Below the pieces are notes generated by a model. It did no database searches and had not been told where the DNA came from. It worked only from the letters and a program-made list of their open reading frames with translations. A program made the translations under genes and the position numbers. Source: Paramacrobiotus metropolitanus (lineage: Eukaryota > Tardigrada > Eutardigrada > Parachela > Macrobiotidae). From it: a stretch of DNA of 64,000 nt. Where the stretch lies: assembly GCF_019649055.1 (NCBI RefSeq), contig NW_026570278.1, positions 372,001-436,000 on the forward strand, given 5' to 3'. Positions 34,299 to 45,444 of this stretch are shown here, in pieces (the first letter of the stretch is position 1; the number at the start of each line of letters is the position of its first letter).

Positions 34299-35095
34299 AT
34301 GAGAACTATCACCAGTACTTTCAGCTGTCTTGAGGTTTTTGCTCTAGCGTGCGTTGTTTACGCCAGTGCAGAAGACGGTAAGTGAACATAGAGGCCATTT
34401 GATTATACAAGTCGTACATCTTTGGTTTTGGTACAGCACCTTCCACCAAACTGTGCGTTCGAACAGTATGCCAGACCGACGACCAATGTGATAGGAACTG
34501 TGGCACAGACTGTAGTGACGGACAATGTGAATGTTTCTACGACGAACCGCGAACCCCGAAAGCATCAAGTGAGCTGAAGAATGGAACCTGCCAAAGAACA
34601 ATCAGCAAATCCGAACCGCCCGGAAACGATGTCTCCATCACCCCAGTGTACATGTACCTGTTCCCGGCAGCGAACCCTAACCCACCAAAGCCTGCAAAAC
34701 CGGTCAGCCGCTCTACCGGCTTCCCTACCGTTGTGACTACTCAAGTGTACCGTCCATCCACGGTCATGCCATCTGTGACCAGCACACGTCCTTCCGAGGT
34801 CACTGACGTGGACCGAACATCCACGTACATGCCATCTGTTAGCCGCACACGCCACGCCGCTGTCACTAGCGCTCCGCCCACGTTCATCACATCAGTAACC
34901 CACACAAGCTCTTCCGTTGTAACTGAAGCTCCGCCCACGGTTATGCCATCTGTAAGCCGCACACGCCATGCCGCGGTCACCAGCGCTCCGGCCCCGGTCA
35001 AGCCATCATCTGCAAACCACGCACGCAGCCAAAACGGCGCCGCCGCCTCCAATCGCCACGTGGGGCCAGCCAAGCCAAAGTCCGGTAAAAACTAA
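34299..35095 (+). CDS. Secreted Cys-rich, Thr/Ser/Pro-rich (mucin-like) protein, plus copy
   Basis: Exon 1 is 34299-34377 and exon 2 is 34437-35095, joined in phase across a 59-bp GTAAGT...GTACAG intron; 245 residues. There is a signal peptide ending near VYASA, then a cysteine cluster from LCVRTVC to CECF. An N-glycosylation site (NGT), a YMYLFP motif and a Pro/Thr/Ser-rich tail follow. In the tail the segment MPSVSRTRHAAVTSAP occurs twice, separated by FITSVTHTSSSVVTEAP. The protein ends AKPKSGKN and stops at the TAA that the minus copy reads through. It is likely extracellular. The ancestral stop is probably the one here, because it ends the shared proline/serine tail cleanly. Confidence 0.75.
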
Positions 35096-35427
35096 GCAGA
35101 TTGGCTCGATTGTCCGTGTGACGGAAGATTCCTGGTCGCGCTTCATATGCTTGTATTCAAATACCTTATTTCTGTGTTGTTCAGGTTTCTTAATAATGCT
35201 AGCTATGTTGGCCATGCGAATAACATCATAGTAAGGCAAGCCGCTGAAATGATAAATACTTCGATATTAATTTTCATTTGAAATAGTGGAAACAATTTAA
35301 CAAATAAGAATTCAAACCTGATTGAGAACCTGAATGAGAAATATGGAATTTTGTCGTAGGTCACTGGTTATGTTTTACCTGCCTTACGTTTTACAATAAT
35401 TGGTCAAACTCTAGTAATTTTTTGCCT

Positions 35428-35460
35428 GACCTGAGCCCTCCACAGAGCAGGGCTCAGGTC
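35428..35460. other. Perfect 12-bp stem hairpin
   Basis: GACCTGAGCCCT and AGGGCTCAGGTC flank a nine-base loop in otherwise AT-rich DNA. It is too short alone for a miRNA claim and not followed by a T run. Confidence 0.6.
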
Positions 35461-36478
35461 ACTCATACAGAGGATGATTGCGTAATATGCTCCAGCACGG
35501 AAACAAAGTTGCAGTAATTCTCTCCTTTGTTTTTTCCTTCACTTCTTGTCGCTTAAAAATACTTCAATATGTGCCTGATAATTCATCATTAGCAAAATTC
35601 TAAAAACGAAGTAAGTGGCACTCAAAAGTGATTTTAAAGCGGAACGACCAGTTTTCCAAACTGGAACAAATTTTGACGAGGAAATCTTTTTGCCAGTTTC
35701 CTTATTTCCTGAGATTTGACATAGGCCATCGCAATCAGTGAGACGCAGATGTAGCTTCTTTATGCGGACGCGAGAGACGAAATGCCGTGTTACCCTTTTT
35801 AAGTATCGTAAAAACAAAAAATCAAAATTTGGTAAAAAACGAAAACGAATGATCTTTGTTTCCGGAAATATTTATCGGGATAAGAATGCAGTGCATTTGG
35901 TCCTCCCATTGCTAAAACCACCGCAGATATCTATATAAAAAATTGCTTAAAAACCTCCTCAGGAAAAGCAATCTGAATTTGCAGCCCGGGGAGGAACGCA
36001 AGGGGAATAATCAAAATGGCAATTTTCCAGTTTACGAAGCTAACACAACATACCAGTGCCTAGAGTCTCACGAAGCCAGATGTTTTCTGAAGGCCACATG
36101 ATGTAACAGTACACTAAACCTGGCACCCATAGATTATGAATTGATGACGATTTTTTAGCTAATTTTTAATGGAAAGCATTGGAAAACGTTTTGGGAATTG
36201 TTACAGATACATTGTTGCGCACAGACCCTTTTCGGTTTGCGAAATCCCACGGTATTCTAAAATGTTTTTTATTTCTTAAAATTAATATGTTATGATCGCT
36301 AAGAAAAAGGGCTTTCAAACTTAACGGCTCTAAAAATAAAATATGCACGGAGAGCGTGGCAATAAATTCATAAAGGAATTGGAAGCATATTGCAAAATCA
36401 CCCTCTGTAGTTTACTCGGAGCTTCTTTGGTTCTACAAATCGGAGTTGTATCCAACAAACAAACATATATCCCGGAAT

Positions 36479-36511
36479 CCCATATCCAACAAACATTAGG
36501 TTGGATATGGG
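36479..36511. other. Perfect 12-bp stem hairpin
   Basis: CCCATATCCAAC and GTTGGATATGGG flank a nine-base loop. Part of the left arm (TATCCAACAAAC) is also repeated directly about 30 bp upstream. Confidence 0.6.
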
Positions 36512-37080
36512 AGTTTTAAAATTCTCGCGTCACAGGAGATTTAAAAGCCACGATCCCAGAAAAATGATCTCGTGATCTTTGGTGTTTTATCGTTAATGTA
36601 TGTTTTTTAGTTTAATGTGAGAATGGCAAAAGCCAAAAAATCCCAGTTGTTGTGTTCATGATCACGGCAACTAACGCAGAAGCGGTCATCCATTCTGCTT
36701 TTGGCCACAACGTGGTCCGCCGTCTGCACTTAAGCGATTCCCAAGCCGTCTGGTCATGTGGTGTCCACTGTCGTCACGTGATGTACACCATCGCCATCGA
36801 TGGTCCGACGAGCCAGGCCACCTCAATGAGTACCATTGGCTAACAAGGCTAATTGGATTGTTTCAGTACAAAAAATTTACAAAAAAGGTCTCTTTAATCG
36901 AACTGTGTACTTTATTGCATTCTTATACTGACCCTCATCAATACAAGCCGTGTCTGTCTTATGCAAAATGCTTCTTGCAATGAAAAACGCTTAATTCATA
37001 AACGCTTTCATCCTGACCATTATTTTAGGCGCTACCAGTTTATGCGTTCCGGAGACCGCAAAAGCAGCGAACCAGAGAAG

Positions 37081-37086
37081 TTTATT
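37081..37086 (-). terminator. Polyadenylation signal of the LRR gene
   Basis: AATAAA on the minus strand, about 30 bp past the stop codon at 37117. Confidence 0.6.
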
Positions 37087-37116
37087 TTGGGGCAACTCTA
37101 ACTTGTATAGCGCTCG

Positions 37117-39057
37117 TTACGCGGTGGGACAGATTTCTGCGTGTTGTGAGAAGGCAGTTTCGTTTTTGTAAATGCCATTAGCACCACGCGGAATCGGTTT
37201 CGCACAGTCGATGGACAGGAAAGTGTCCTCCCGGAACAGTAGATAGCTGCTCACAAATCTCCGGAAAGCATAAGCTGCGCCGCCGTCGCTATAGACATCC
37301 CGCAGAAGCAGTGTGTTGTTTGTCCACCATTGTCGGAACCAGGCGAAATCGCAGCCGCAGTGCAGTCGCCACAAGTATTCGCGAATTCTCGGACCAAAAT
37401 CCTGCGTCAGTTCACGGTGAGAGGCGCTGTAATAAATACCGCCTTCCAGAATTAACAGACGTAAAGCTGGCAAATCGCCGAAGGCGTCGAACTGCAAACT
37501 GCGGATTGTAGTGTTGGAAAACATCAACACACGCAGTTTTGACAACCGTTTGAAATCGTCTCGCTGCACATCCAGATCACTGCAGTGGCATATGCCATAG
37601 TCCAGCAGACTGGTCAAACGGAATTCACCTGCTTTTGTCGTCGAGCGGCTGCTGTTGCATCCGATTACGGTGAACTTTATGATGGTCCGCCGGATCGGTG
37701 CCACGTCAGCTGCAGTGACGGGAAGATCTTCCGAAATGCACCAGACAGTGGGTCGTGGAGGTTGCAGAGCCAACGCTTCGGAAAGCCGGCGAACTTCACT
37801 TACTTCTTCCGCGACCGTGCATGTTGTATTTAAATGCATATGTTGCCCTGTATATGGCTTTTCGCAAAAGCGGTAGCTCCGCTTCAGATTTCCGCACTGA
37901 CTAAGCTCCCGAACTTGGCACTCTTTCTCAAACATTGGCGTGCTTGAAAAGGTGGGAAATTCGTCGCCGGTGTCGGTCATCCCCTGGCAACGCTTGGGAA
38001 ACTGTTCATTATCTGCCATATTTAAAAAAAGCGTTAGCATGCCATGAAACTTTGCATCACAGTTTATTAAAATTTCCGCTTACATAAGTCTTCATTAGCG
38101 GAAAAGAAGTCGTTCCGTTCATCGAGGATAAATGTGCGGTTGGGAGACAACAACACGGCACAGTCGATTTGCAGAAAAATATCACTTTTGGTCAGTTGAT
38201 CGTTGCGCCACGCATCATACTCAATGCGGTAAACTTGTCCTTCGAACGCATATTGCATTAGTCCGCTGGCGCGCCACCAGCGACTGAAGTGTTCGAATTC
38301 GCAACCACAGTGCAATTTCGTTACGTATTCGTACACGTCGTCATTCCAATAAGGAAGTTCGTACATCCCGCGTGTCGGTGATAACAGCCGCAATCCCGGC
38401 AAATCGGCGAAGGCGCCAACTTCGAGGGATTCTATCGTGGAATTATTGAACTGGATGAGACGGAGTTTGGCGGACTGCCAAAAGTCTGCTCGTCGGACGT
38501 CCAGAGCGCGACAATGATGGACGCTGAATTCCAGCAAATGCTGCAGCCGCAGTTGGGCCAGCTTCTTGGTGGCGCGCGTAGAGCGGCAGTTGTGCATTTG
38601 GAACACCACCGTCTGTGTGCGCACCGGAGCCACATTCTCGAAGGCGATTTGTGGTCCATCGATCAGACTGATGAAGACCGCCTTCAGTGGTGGTTTGGAA
38701 AGCGCTATCGCCAGCTGCCTTACTTCGTACGTTGTTGCGTCGCTACTGCAGTTGATGGCCAGTCCTTGATTTTGAGCGCACGCGAAGGAGTTGCTGACGC
38801 TGAGGCGCACTCCGCAATGGGCGGTAAACTGCAGCTCGCACTGGTCACGAGTTATCAATTCCGTGTTGAAGTTTGGAAGCGGTGAAAAAATTTCGCCGCT
38901 GTCTCTTTGGAATTCTCCATCTACTGGTTAATCAAGAGCGTCAAGTCACAAGTTTACCACATTATTGCATGGAAAGTGATCTATAATTACCGTTGGGTTT
39001 TCCAAAAGCGCTCTGTAAAAGTTCCAGAACAATTACGCCATGGACAGACAAATACAT
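37117..39057 (-). CDS. Secreted protein with two tandem LRR/LRRCT modules
   Basis: Three exons: 39057-38991, 38923-38084 and 38012-37117. The introns are 67 and 71 bp (GTAATT...AACCAG and GTAAGC...GGCAG). All junctions keep phase, giving exactly 601 codons with stop. Exon 1 encodes a short hydrophobic, signal-like N-terminus (MYLSVHGVIVLELL). Exons 2 and 3 each encode one homologous module: a Cys-rich cap, LRR strands (about 150-205 and 430-490; for example LRVLMFSNTTIRSLQFDAF) and an LRRCT-like end with LHCGC-x5-F-x-x-WW (about 227 and 521). Predicted extracellular, with several N-glycosylation sites and no transmembrane segment. The partner is unknown. Two pseudogenes lie at 16187-16740 and 26724-27520. 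The signal exon is the least certain part. Confidence 0.7.
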
Positions 39058-39105
39058 GGCTTTGCTTTCGATATTGTTTATATTTAGAAGCAACTAAGTA
39101 ATACG

Positions 39106-39860
39106 CTAAATGCCGAAGTAAATGAGCGTAAAACTTTTTCGGTAAAACGATGTCACTTTAATCATACTGGCTGACAACCAGATGATAGGTTGTATATCTA
39201 TCGTGAAATACATAATCCAGCGAATAAATACGTCCGCTGGCAGTGCTTGGTGTCGCCATTCGGTAAACATCCGCTTGGAGCCAGCCGCTGTCATTCCGCG
39301 CTTAAACTGGCGGTTACAAGACGTCGTTATGCAGGCACAATCAGCAGACGCACACGTTCGTGCTGCCCTGAAGCGCGATGACAGCCATCGCATTTCCAGG
39401 TCATACGGAACTCCACCTGTTGTGCTACACAATCCGGAAGCTGAGTTATTGCAAAACGCCATCACCAGAGGGTTGAGCGACGAACGAATCCGGTGATTCA
39501 GTGAGAACTGAAACTCCCGTGAGAACATCAGCGCACGATGGTGTTTGCGGATGTCCGAAATTGTTGGAGCCAAAATTGCAGTGTGTCGAGCGTTCACAGC
39601 TTGCAACGCAGTCCCGATGCACCGCGGTCTACGCTAGCCTGCAAAACGCCTGCTTTGAAATCGTATACATGCAGTCTGATGCAGATATTAATCGCAGTGA
39701 CAATGTTGTGGAAAGCACCCAGTGGTGCGCGTCTCACACATTTATTAATGAAATCAGCACACAGGGTACAACAATAACACATCCAGTTCGCATGAATTGC
39801 TCGCGTTATCATTGTAACCCGCTCATTTTTTTACTCTTAGGGATGGTCTCATATCTGTAG
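39106..39860 (-). pseudogene. Unresolved coding-like block upstream of the LRR gene
   Basis: GC content is higher than the flanks and long frames are open on both strands. The minus strand reads 166 codons (39606-39106) with a Cys motif, RTCASADCACITTSC. The plus strand reads 105 codons (39182-39496) with SADAHVRAALKRDD, then 119 codons (39501-39860). No start, splice site or domain settles which strand is used. It may be a decayed gene or exons of an unrecognised one. I cannot assign a product. Confidence 0.25.
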
Positions 39861-40243
39861 CGTATCTCGCTTCGGTACGGTACACCACGGTCCCAAAACA
39901 GCAGATACGGGATACGGTATGGCGGTTTTCGATTCGCGCACCTGGTTACCCATCAAAAGATTCGGGACGCCGGTACGCAGCGTATCCCAGAGCGTCCCGT
40001 ATTTGCAACGTGTAGACAGGATGCTTCGCGCACCGTATCTCGTAACCTGTACTAACCGTGCGTCTCATATTGTGCGGAAATTGTGCGCGCCTTTTTTTCG
40101 CATACCGTCGAAAACGAAGAAGAACGATACGGTACGCGAAGCCACCTCCAGAGGTGGCTTTCCCTGGTATCTCTCCGTTGATCAGTGAAATTTTATAAAA
40201 ACTGTTTTTCGTGTAATCACTGAAATAAATTTTTTTTTCTCGC
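39861..40243. other. GATACGGGATACGGTA-type repeat-rich stretch
   Basis: Words such as GATACGGGATACGG, GGTACGGTAC, CGTATCCCAGAGCGTCCCGTAT and GATACGGTACGCG recur on both strands over about 280 bp. This suggests a transposon terminal region with internal palindromes. Exact boundaries were not found. Confidence 0.4.
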
Positions 40244-40267
40244 GTGGTTATTGAAATTTTTTTTAAA

Positions 40268-40591
40268 ATGGGATATGATTCGATTTCTTCAGATGATGAA
40301 ACTGAAAGCACTACAAATGCTGTGGGCGCTGTATGCATGTCAGTTTGTGGAGTGATTCAAATTATTGGGGGGCTTGAGGGCGAACTGGCGAAGGAACTTC
40401 TGTCTCACAGGATAATAAGACCGTCAATCGGCGAGAAATTTGTTGTGCTGCACAAAATTCCTACAACCGATACCATGGGCGATTGTTCTTGGAAATCTCA
40501 AAGATTGTCACTATTTATAATCATCTATACGTGTACCCAATTTTACAGTGTTTGGAATGCGTCCAAGCTTTACCGCTGTACAAGAATCTGA
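40268..40591 (+). CDS. Short uncharacterised ORF after the GATACGG repeats
   Basis: 107 codons from ATG 40268. The N-terminus is acidic (MGYDSISSDDETESTT), followed by a hydrophobic stretch with two cysteines, then ELAKELLSHRIIRPSIGEKF. An acidic Ser/Asp head after a repeat-rich terminus recalls the start of PIF/Harbinger nuclease ORFs, but no catalytic motif follows and the rest is missing. It could be the truncated first exon of a DNA transposon or chance. Confidence 0.25.
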   Translation: MGYDSISSDDETESTTNAVGAVCMSVCGVIQIIGGLEGELAKELLSHRIIRPSIGEKFVVLHKIPTTDTMGDCSWKSQRLSLFIIIYTCTQFYSVWNASKLYRCTRI

Positions 40592-40627
40592 CTTTACTGT
40601 AATACTTGCTGTGTTAATTAATTTTGG

Positions 40628-41424
40628 AGAAAGCTGCGCACACCACGTTTTACCACCACAGTCTCCGCACACCACCTTCCACAACCACCAGGCTGCGCAC
40701 ACCACTATTCGCACCACGTTTTGTCTCGGGCCACCAATTTTGCGCCATATTTAAAAATATCGTCCGTCTCGGGACACCACCTTATACTCGCAGTTTCGGA
40801 ACATGCTGTATAGTAAAGATTTCCCTTGCGCTATATTGAAAAACCCAAAACATTGTAATTTATATACAACGTATTTTAAGTGAAGTATTGTACTACCTGC
40901 TGTACACACACGAAAAATACAACATAGCTCATATTAGTCGTATATACGACCGAGCACTGTATGCAAGTAAGTAAGCACAGAAAGTTCTTAAGTAAGCACA
41001 CCAAAAAGTAAGTGAGCACTAAGCACTTCTTAAGTAGGTAAGCGCAGCAAAAAACAGGAGGTTGTTGCTTTCGGCAAGCAGCCACCCGCAAGCAAAAACA
41101 ACTTGCGTTCGGCAAGTTGTTAAAACCGAAAAATTCGCTAACTATAACGGAAGCGGAGGCAAACGAGTGGTATCAAAAAAGAGGAGTGAGAACGAAAGAG
41201 CTGTCTTTTTTCCGCCCGTAATAAAAATTAATTAATTTTATTTTTAAATAGTGGTGTGCAAAGACTGTGGTGGTGTGCACTCTGCCCTTGGTGGTGTCCG
41301 GAGATTTCGGTGGTTTTAATAAAAAAATTAAAAAATAATAAAAAGTGGTGTGCGGAGCCTGGCGGTGGTGTTTAGTGGTGTGCGGAGACTTTGGTGGTGA
41401 AACGTGGTGTGCGGAGCCTTCCCC
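40628..41424. mobile_element. 0.8-kb MITE with CCGCACACCAC-rich inverted repeats
   Basis: The left arm (AGAAAGCTGCGCACACCACG, about 100 bp) and right arm (reverse of GGTGTGCGGAGCCTTCCCC) form a long terminal inverted repeat in which CTCCGCACACCAC recurs. The direct repeat ATTAATTTTGG lies outside on both sides (40617-40627 and 41425-41436, one extra T), a likely target-site duplication. The centre has TCTCGGG-CACCA words also found at 56780-56860. No transposase ORF. Confidence 0.7.
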
Positions 41425-41582
41425 ATTAATTTTTGGCAACTATGGCTACCGTACTAGGCGAGCCTGCCAACTAGTGACTACAGACATCGCGAATAGAGCC
41501 AACTGGCTCCCTGACACTTCGGCCGCCGGACATTTCGGCCGCCTGACAATTCGAAAGCCTAAGAAAACCTAAGAAACCACGC

Positions 41583-42010
41583 CAAAGTGAGCAACGTAGC
41601 GTTACTACGCAAAATTTAGGAGCGTATCGTTACCACGTGAGATTAGGGGCGCGTAAAGTTACCACGCGAGAGTAAGCGGTGTAACATAATTACACGAAAC
41701 GAAGCAGCGTAAAAATAAGCGCGCGAGAAGAAGCAGCGTAATTTTACCAAGAGAGAGTAAGCTGCGCAACGTTACTACGGGAAAGTAAGCAGCATGGCTT
41801 AACCACGCAGGAGTGAGCAACGTAAGTCTCCCTTGCGAGCGTAAACGGCGTAACGTAAGCACGCAAGGGTAAGCTACCTAACTTTATTACAGATAATAAC
41901 CAGCGTAACGTTACCGCGCGAGAACATGCGGCGTAACGTTACTACGCGGGAGATGACAGCGTAACGTGATCGCACGAGACTAAACGGCGCACTGTAATAA
42001 CGCCTGAGTT
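41583..42010 (+). repeat. GTAACG-type minisatellite, array 1 (about 28 bp unit)
   Basis: Degenerate repeats of GAG(T)AAGCGGCGTAACGTTACCACGC, about 15 units with many substitutions. It belongs to the same family as 44220-45380. Confidence 0.8.
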
Positions 42011-42222
42011 CGTTTCTACGCTAACGGCTAGGTGCATGAACTGTCTGCGTTAACTGTCTGCGTTAACTGTTTGCTTAAAAATTAAACAAACTTACTATAC
42101 CCAGTATAGTTAATTCTTTAGTTGGAAAGATTAACGTAATCCATTAAAGGACCACTTCTAAGTTTATTCTTCCCCTTTTAGTAAACTCAAACTACAAAAC
42201 TAATAATCCACCTTCGATGGAA

Positions 42223-42245
42223 ACCGCGGCGCTACGCGCCGCGGT
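42223..42245. other. GC-rich hairpin like a Helitron 3' stem-loop
   Basis: ACCGCGGCGC-TAC-GCGCCGCGGT is a 10-bp perfect stem with a three-base loop. It is preceded by CCTTCGATGGAA, as the hairpin at 45411 is preceded by CCTCCGTTGGAT. No CTRR end follows directly, so it is either a decayed terminus or an internal copy. Confidence 0.45.
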
Positions 42246-42269
42246 CGTCGTATCAAGACCGCCTCCAAA

Positions 42270-43030
42270 TCGCTCTCAATGGTCAGAAACACAACACTTA
42301 CTAAACCAAGTGAACCTACTGAACAACGTTACTAAGCAAACTGAATCTGCTAAACACACTCACTAAACCAAGTGAACCTGATGAATGCACTTACTAAACC
42401 ACTTCAACATACTAAACCAACTTATTAAACTTACTAAACACACTGAATTTGCTGAACCAGCTTAGTAAACATAGCGAGCCTGTTTAGTAAGAAATAAAAC
42501 CTAATAAACCAACGAAAACTTGATAGATTTATTGAAAAAATTAAACTGAACAACTGGAGCTAATGAAACCTTCTTACTAATCAAAATTAAACCAAGCTAA
42601 ACTATTCCTAAACTAAACGTACTAAACAAACCAAAGCTCTTAACTAAACTAAACTCAAATATCTAAACCTACAAAACTACCCAAATGAGCCTAAATTCAC
42701 TAAGCGCTGCTTAATAGAACAAACCAACTAACTGAACTAAATGAACAACGAGCGAAAATCGCTCACTAAGCTATTTTAAAACCGGTCACCAAAACTGATG
42801 GAGCGAAACCTGGTAACTTATACCTAAGCTAAACAAACTAAACTTGCTTAAAAAGTTAACGTTTTGAAGTAACTAACTAGAGAAAGTGAACCCGTTGAAC
42901 GTTACTAAGCAAACTGAATCTGAACTAACTGAATCTGAACCACATGCATTTACTGAAACAACTTACTAAACAATCCAAAGCAAATAAACTCAACTAAACT
43001 GTACTGCAACGCGAACTTACTAAATGAAAA
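42270..43030 (+). repeat. CTAAAC/CTGAAC-rich degenerate satellite
   Basis: Long stretch dominated by ACTAAACCAA, ACTGAAC and TTACTAAAC words, with no stable period and no gene. It continues to the right of the inserted 43034-44148 element (44151-44215). Confidence 0.7.
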
Positions 43031-43033
43031 ATA

Positions 43034-44148
43034 CAGGGGTGCTACGCCAAGTTCGGGCAGTGGTGCAAAATATATTATAAAGTATTTCGATGCGTCGTTC
43101 TGTTTTTCGTTTTACACTTTTCTAGTGTAACTTTTTATGGCCCATCCAGTAGTGTAAAAATCAAAACCTTAGAATCAGTCGGCAACCACCTATGAAGGTA
43201 ATAAAGGGGAGGGGCAGAGGGCGTTTTTGGGATGTTTATAAAAACCTTTATAAAAAATTTCCCAAATGAAATTTTTGCACGAGATTTTTTTAAAGCTGTT
43301 AAGTCGCCCAAAAGGTGTCTATTACGGGTTAGCAAAAGAATCTTGCATCATCGAGGATCGATGTGCCCCCGAAACAACGTTTACCTCCCATAGACTTGTA
43401 TGTTATAAGGTGTTTACCGAAGGATGTGGTTGCCTAGCGCAGAAGCATAGGTAACCTCGAGCGAACACGTTCCGATGATGGAACATGGATTGCATCAAAC
43501 GATTTTAAAGTTTTGATGGACATCCGCTACGCGGGTGGAGAGATGAAAGTGCCGGACTACTGAAAGAAAAAACGAACAAAGCGACAGGCAAAAAAAGTTA
43601 TGGTTGCCGTTTGAGTGTGCTGGAGCGAACTGTCTCTAACTTATTGTGCAGATGAAAGCTTTTAAATAAGTGTTCAGTACCTTGCAGATGGGATTTCATA
43701 AAAATCTGTCATCAATAACATCGCGCGGTTTCAGGGCAGGCGTTTATGAAGGGTCACCATCCTTTTTAACTATGCCCTCAGTCACATTGCAAAGGTCACG
43801 TGGATTTTATTGAATTCACACAAACCTGGGCTTGTTTCGCAAGAGCACTGAACCACGAACACGTAAGGCTTATTTTCTATGGAAAACGACGTCAGCGGAA
43901 TTTTTAAGCAAATTATAAACAGAAGGGAGGCTCCCAGGGTACATGGGTCGAGCCGCATTTTTGAGCAGGGTTGCTCTAGTTTCAAACTCGCTGCAATTCG
44001 GAACACGCTATCAGCGTTGAGGATTGAAGTGCAAAAGATGACGGACATATACGGTGATACTATAAAAATTTAATAAATTTGAAATTGTTAACGGGTGACC
44101 TGTAGCAATTTTTAAGAAAAAGTGCCCGAACTTGGCGTAGCACCCCTG
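43034..44148. mobile_element. 1.1-kb TA-flanked inverted-repeat element
   Basis: Perfect terminal inverted repeats of at least 28 bp start CAGGGGTGCTACGCCAAGTT at 43034 and end with their reverse complement at 44148. TA stands on each side (43032-43033 and 44149-44150). It is inserted into the CTAAAC-rich satellite. Open frames inside are 60-90 codons and show no DDE/D motif. It is a non-autonomous Tc1/mariner-superfamily element by its duplication, or one with a decayed transposase. Confidence 0.85.
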
Positions 44149-44219
44149 TACTAAAAACTCATCTAATTGAACGAATGTGGCCAACTAAACCAACAAACTA
44201 AGGAACTACCAAACCAATC

Positions 44220-45444
44220 ACCAGACGCGAGAGAACTTCATAACGTCGCCAAAGCGAGAATGAACAGATAACGTAAACGTAATCGGTAAAACGTAAGCAC
44301 GCCAGCGCAAGCAGCGTAACGCAAGCCCGCCAAAGTAAGCGGCGTTACGTTAGCACGCGAGAATGAACGGCGTAAGGCGATCCCGCGAGAGAAACCAGCT
44401 TAATGTAACCACGCGAAGTAATCGGGGTAACGTAAACAGGCAACGAATCGTAAGCGCGTAACGTAACAACATGAAAAAAAGCGGCCACATACAACCACAA
44501 GATGACAAGAGAGTGAGCGGCGCAATGTGATCATAAGAAAGAGAGCGGCGTAACGTATGCACAAGATTGTTTGCGGCGTGGGGTCACTGAGGTGACCACA
44601 ATACATTAAGCGGCATTTCGTAGCCACTGGAGAGTGTGCGGCGTAATGTAACCACTCGGAGTTAAGATGTGCAACGTTATCACAAGATAGTGAGCTGCGT
44701 AAAGCAACCACAAGTGAGTGAGCGGCGTAACGTAACCCCAAGATAGTAGGCAGCGTAACGTAACTACGTTTGAGTAAGCTGCAAAATGTAACCAGAGGAT
44801 AGCGAGCGGCGTAAAGTAAGCGGAAGCGAGTAAACGGCGGAACGTAACCGCAAGAGTGCAAAGGCGTAACGCACCCACAAAAGAGTGAGCGGCGTAACCT
44901 AGTCACAAGTGAATGAGCGGCGTAACGTAACCACGCGAGAGCAAACGGCCTTACGTAACCACAAGAGAAAAATGCGGCGCAAAGTAACCACAGGAGAATG
45001 AGCGGTGTACCGCAGCCACAAGATCGTGAGCGGCGTAACATAACCCCACGAGAGTAAGGAGCGTAACGCCCACGTTTGAGCAAGCGGCCAAATGTACCAC
45101 AAGAGAGCGAGCGGCGCAATGAAATCCCAAGAAAGGGAGCGGCGTAACGCAACGACAAGCGAGTAAGCTGCGCAATGTAGCCACGTGCGGCCAAATGTAA
45201 CCACAAAAGAGTGAGCGGCGTTACGTAACCGAAAGACAATAATCTGCGTAAGGTAACAACGCGGAAATAGGCGGCCTAAAGTAACCACAAGAGAGTGAAA
45301 GGCGTAACGTAACCACAAAAGAGTAAGCAGGACCACCACGCACCACGCGAGAGTACACACAGCAACGTAACCACAAGTGAGTAAAAAGTGTCAATCAACC
45401 TCCGTTGGATACCGCGGCGCGTAGCGCGCCGCGGTTGTTGCTAG
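44220..45444 (+). mobile_element. Minisatellite-bearing Helitron-like element, 3' end at 45444
   Basis: About 40 degenerate units of GAGCGGCGTAACGTAACCACAAGAGAGT (28 bp) run from 44220 to about 45380. A perfect hairpin follows (45411-45435, ACCGCGGCGCG-TAG-CGCGCCGCGGT), then TGTTG and CTAG|T (45441-45445). A GC hairpin just upstream of CTRR with a following T is the diagnostic 3' terminus of Helitrons, and minisatellites are common in Helentron-type members. No Rep/helicase ORF is present and the 5' TC end was not located. Long minus-strand open frames in this array are repeat artefacts. Confidence 0.55.

Larger units (their letters stand above)
33785..35158 (+). repeat. Right arm of the large inverted duplication
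   Basis: Inverted copy of 29731-30990. It is about 114 bp longer because of an additional internal coding repeat of 38 codons at about 34870-34985. Confidence 0.9.
35159..37080. other. Intergenic DNA, no gene recognised
   Basis: AT-rich, with only short frames. Two perfect small hairpins are visible at 35428-35460 and 36479-36511. A GC-richer patch at 36650-36845 is open on the plus strand for about 60 codons but lacks splice or domain support. Confidence 0.5.

Noticed and set aside
38067-38858. Two separate adjacent LRR genes at 37-39 kb
   Set aside because: A 71-bp GT-AG intron joins them in phase and the total with the leader exon is an exact multiple of three. Both modules also occur in the same order in the two pseudogenes.
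44400-45239. 279-codon minus-strand open frame with hydrophobic LRR-like words
   Set aside because: It is the reverse translation of the 28-bp GTAACG minisatellite; the leucines come from the repeat, not from an LRR protein.
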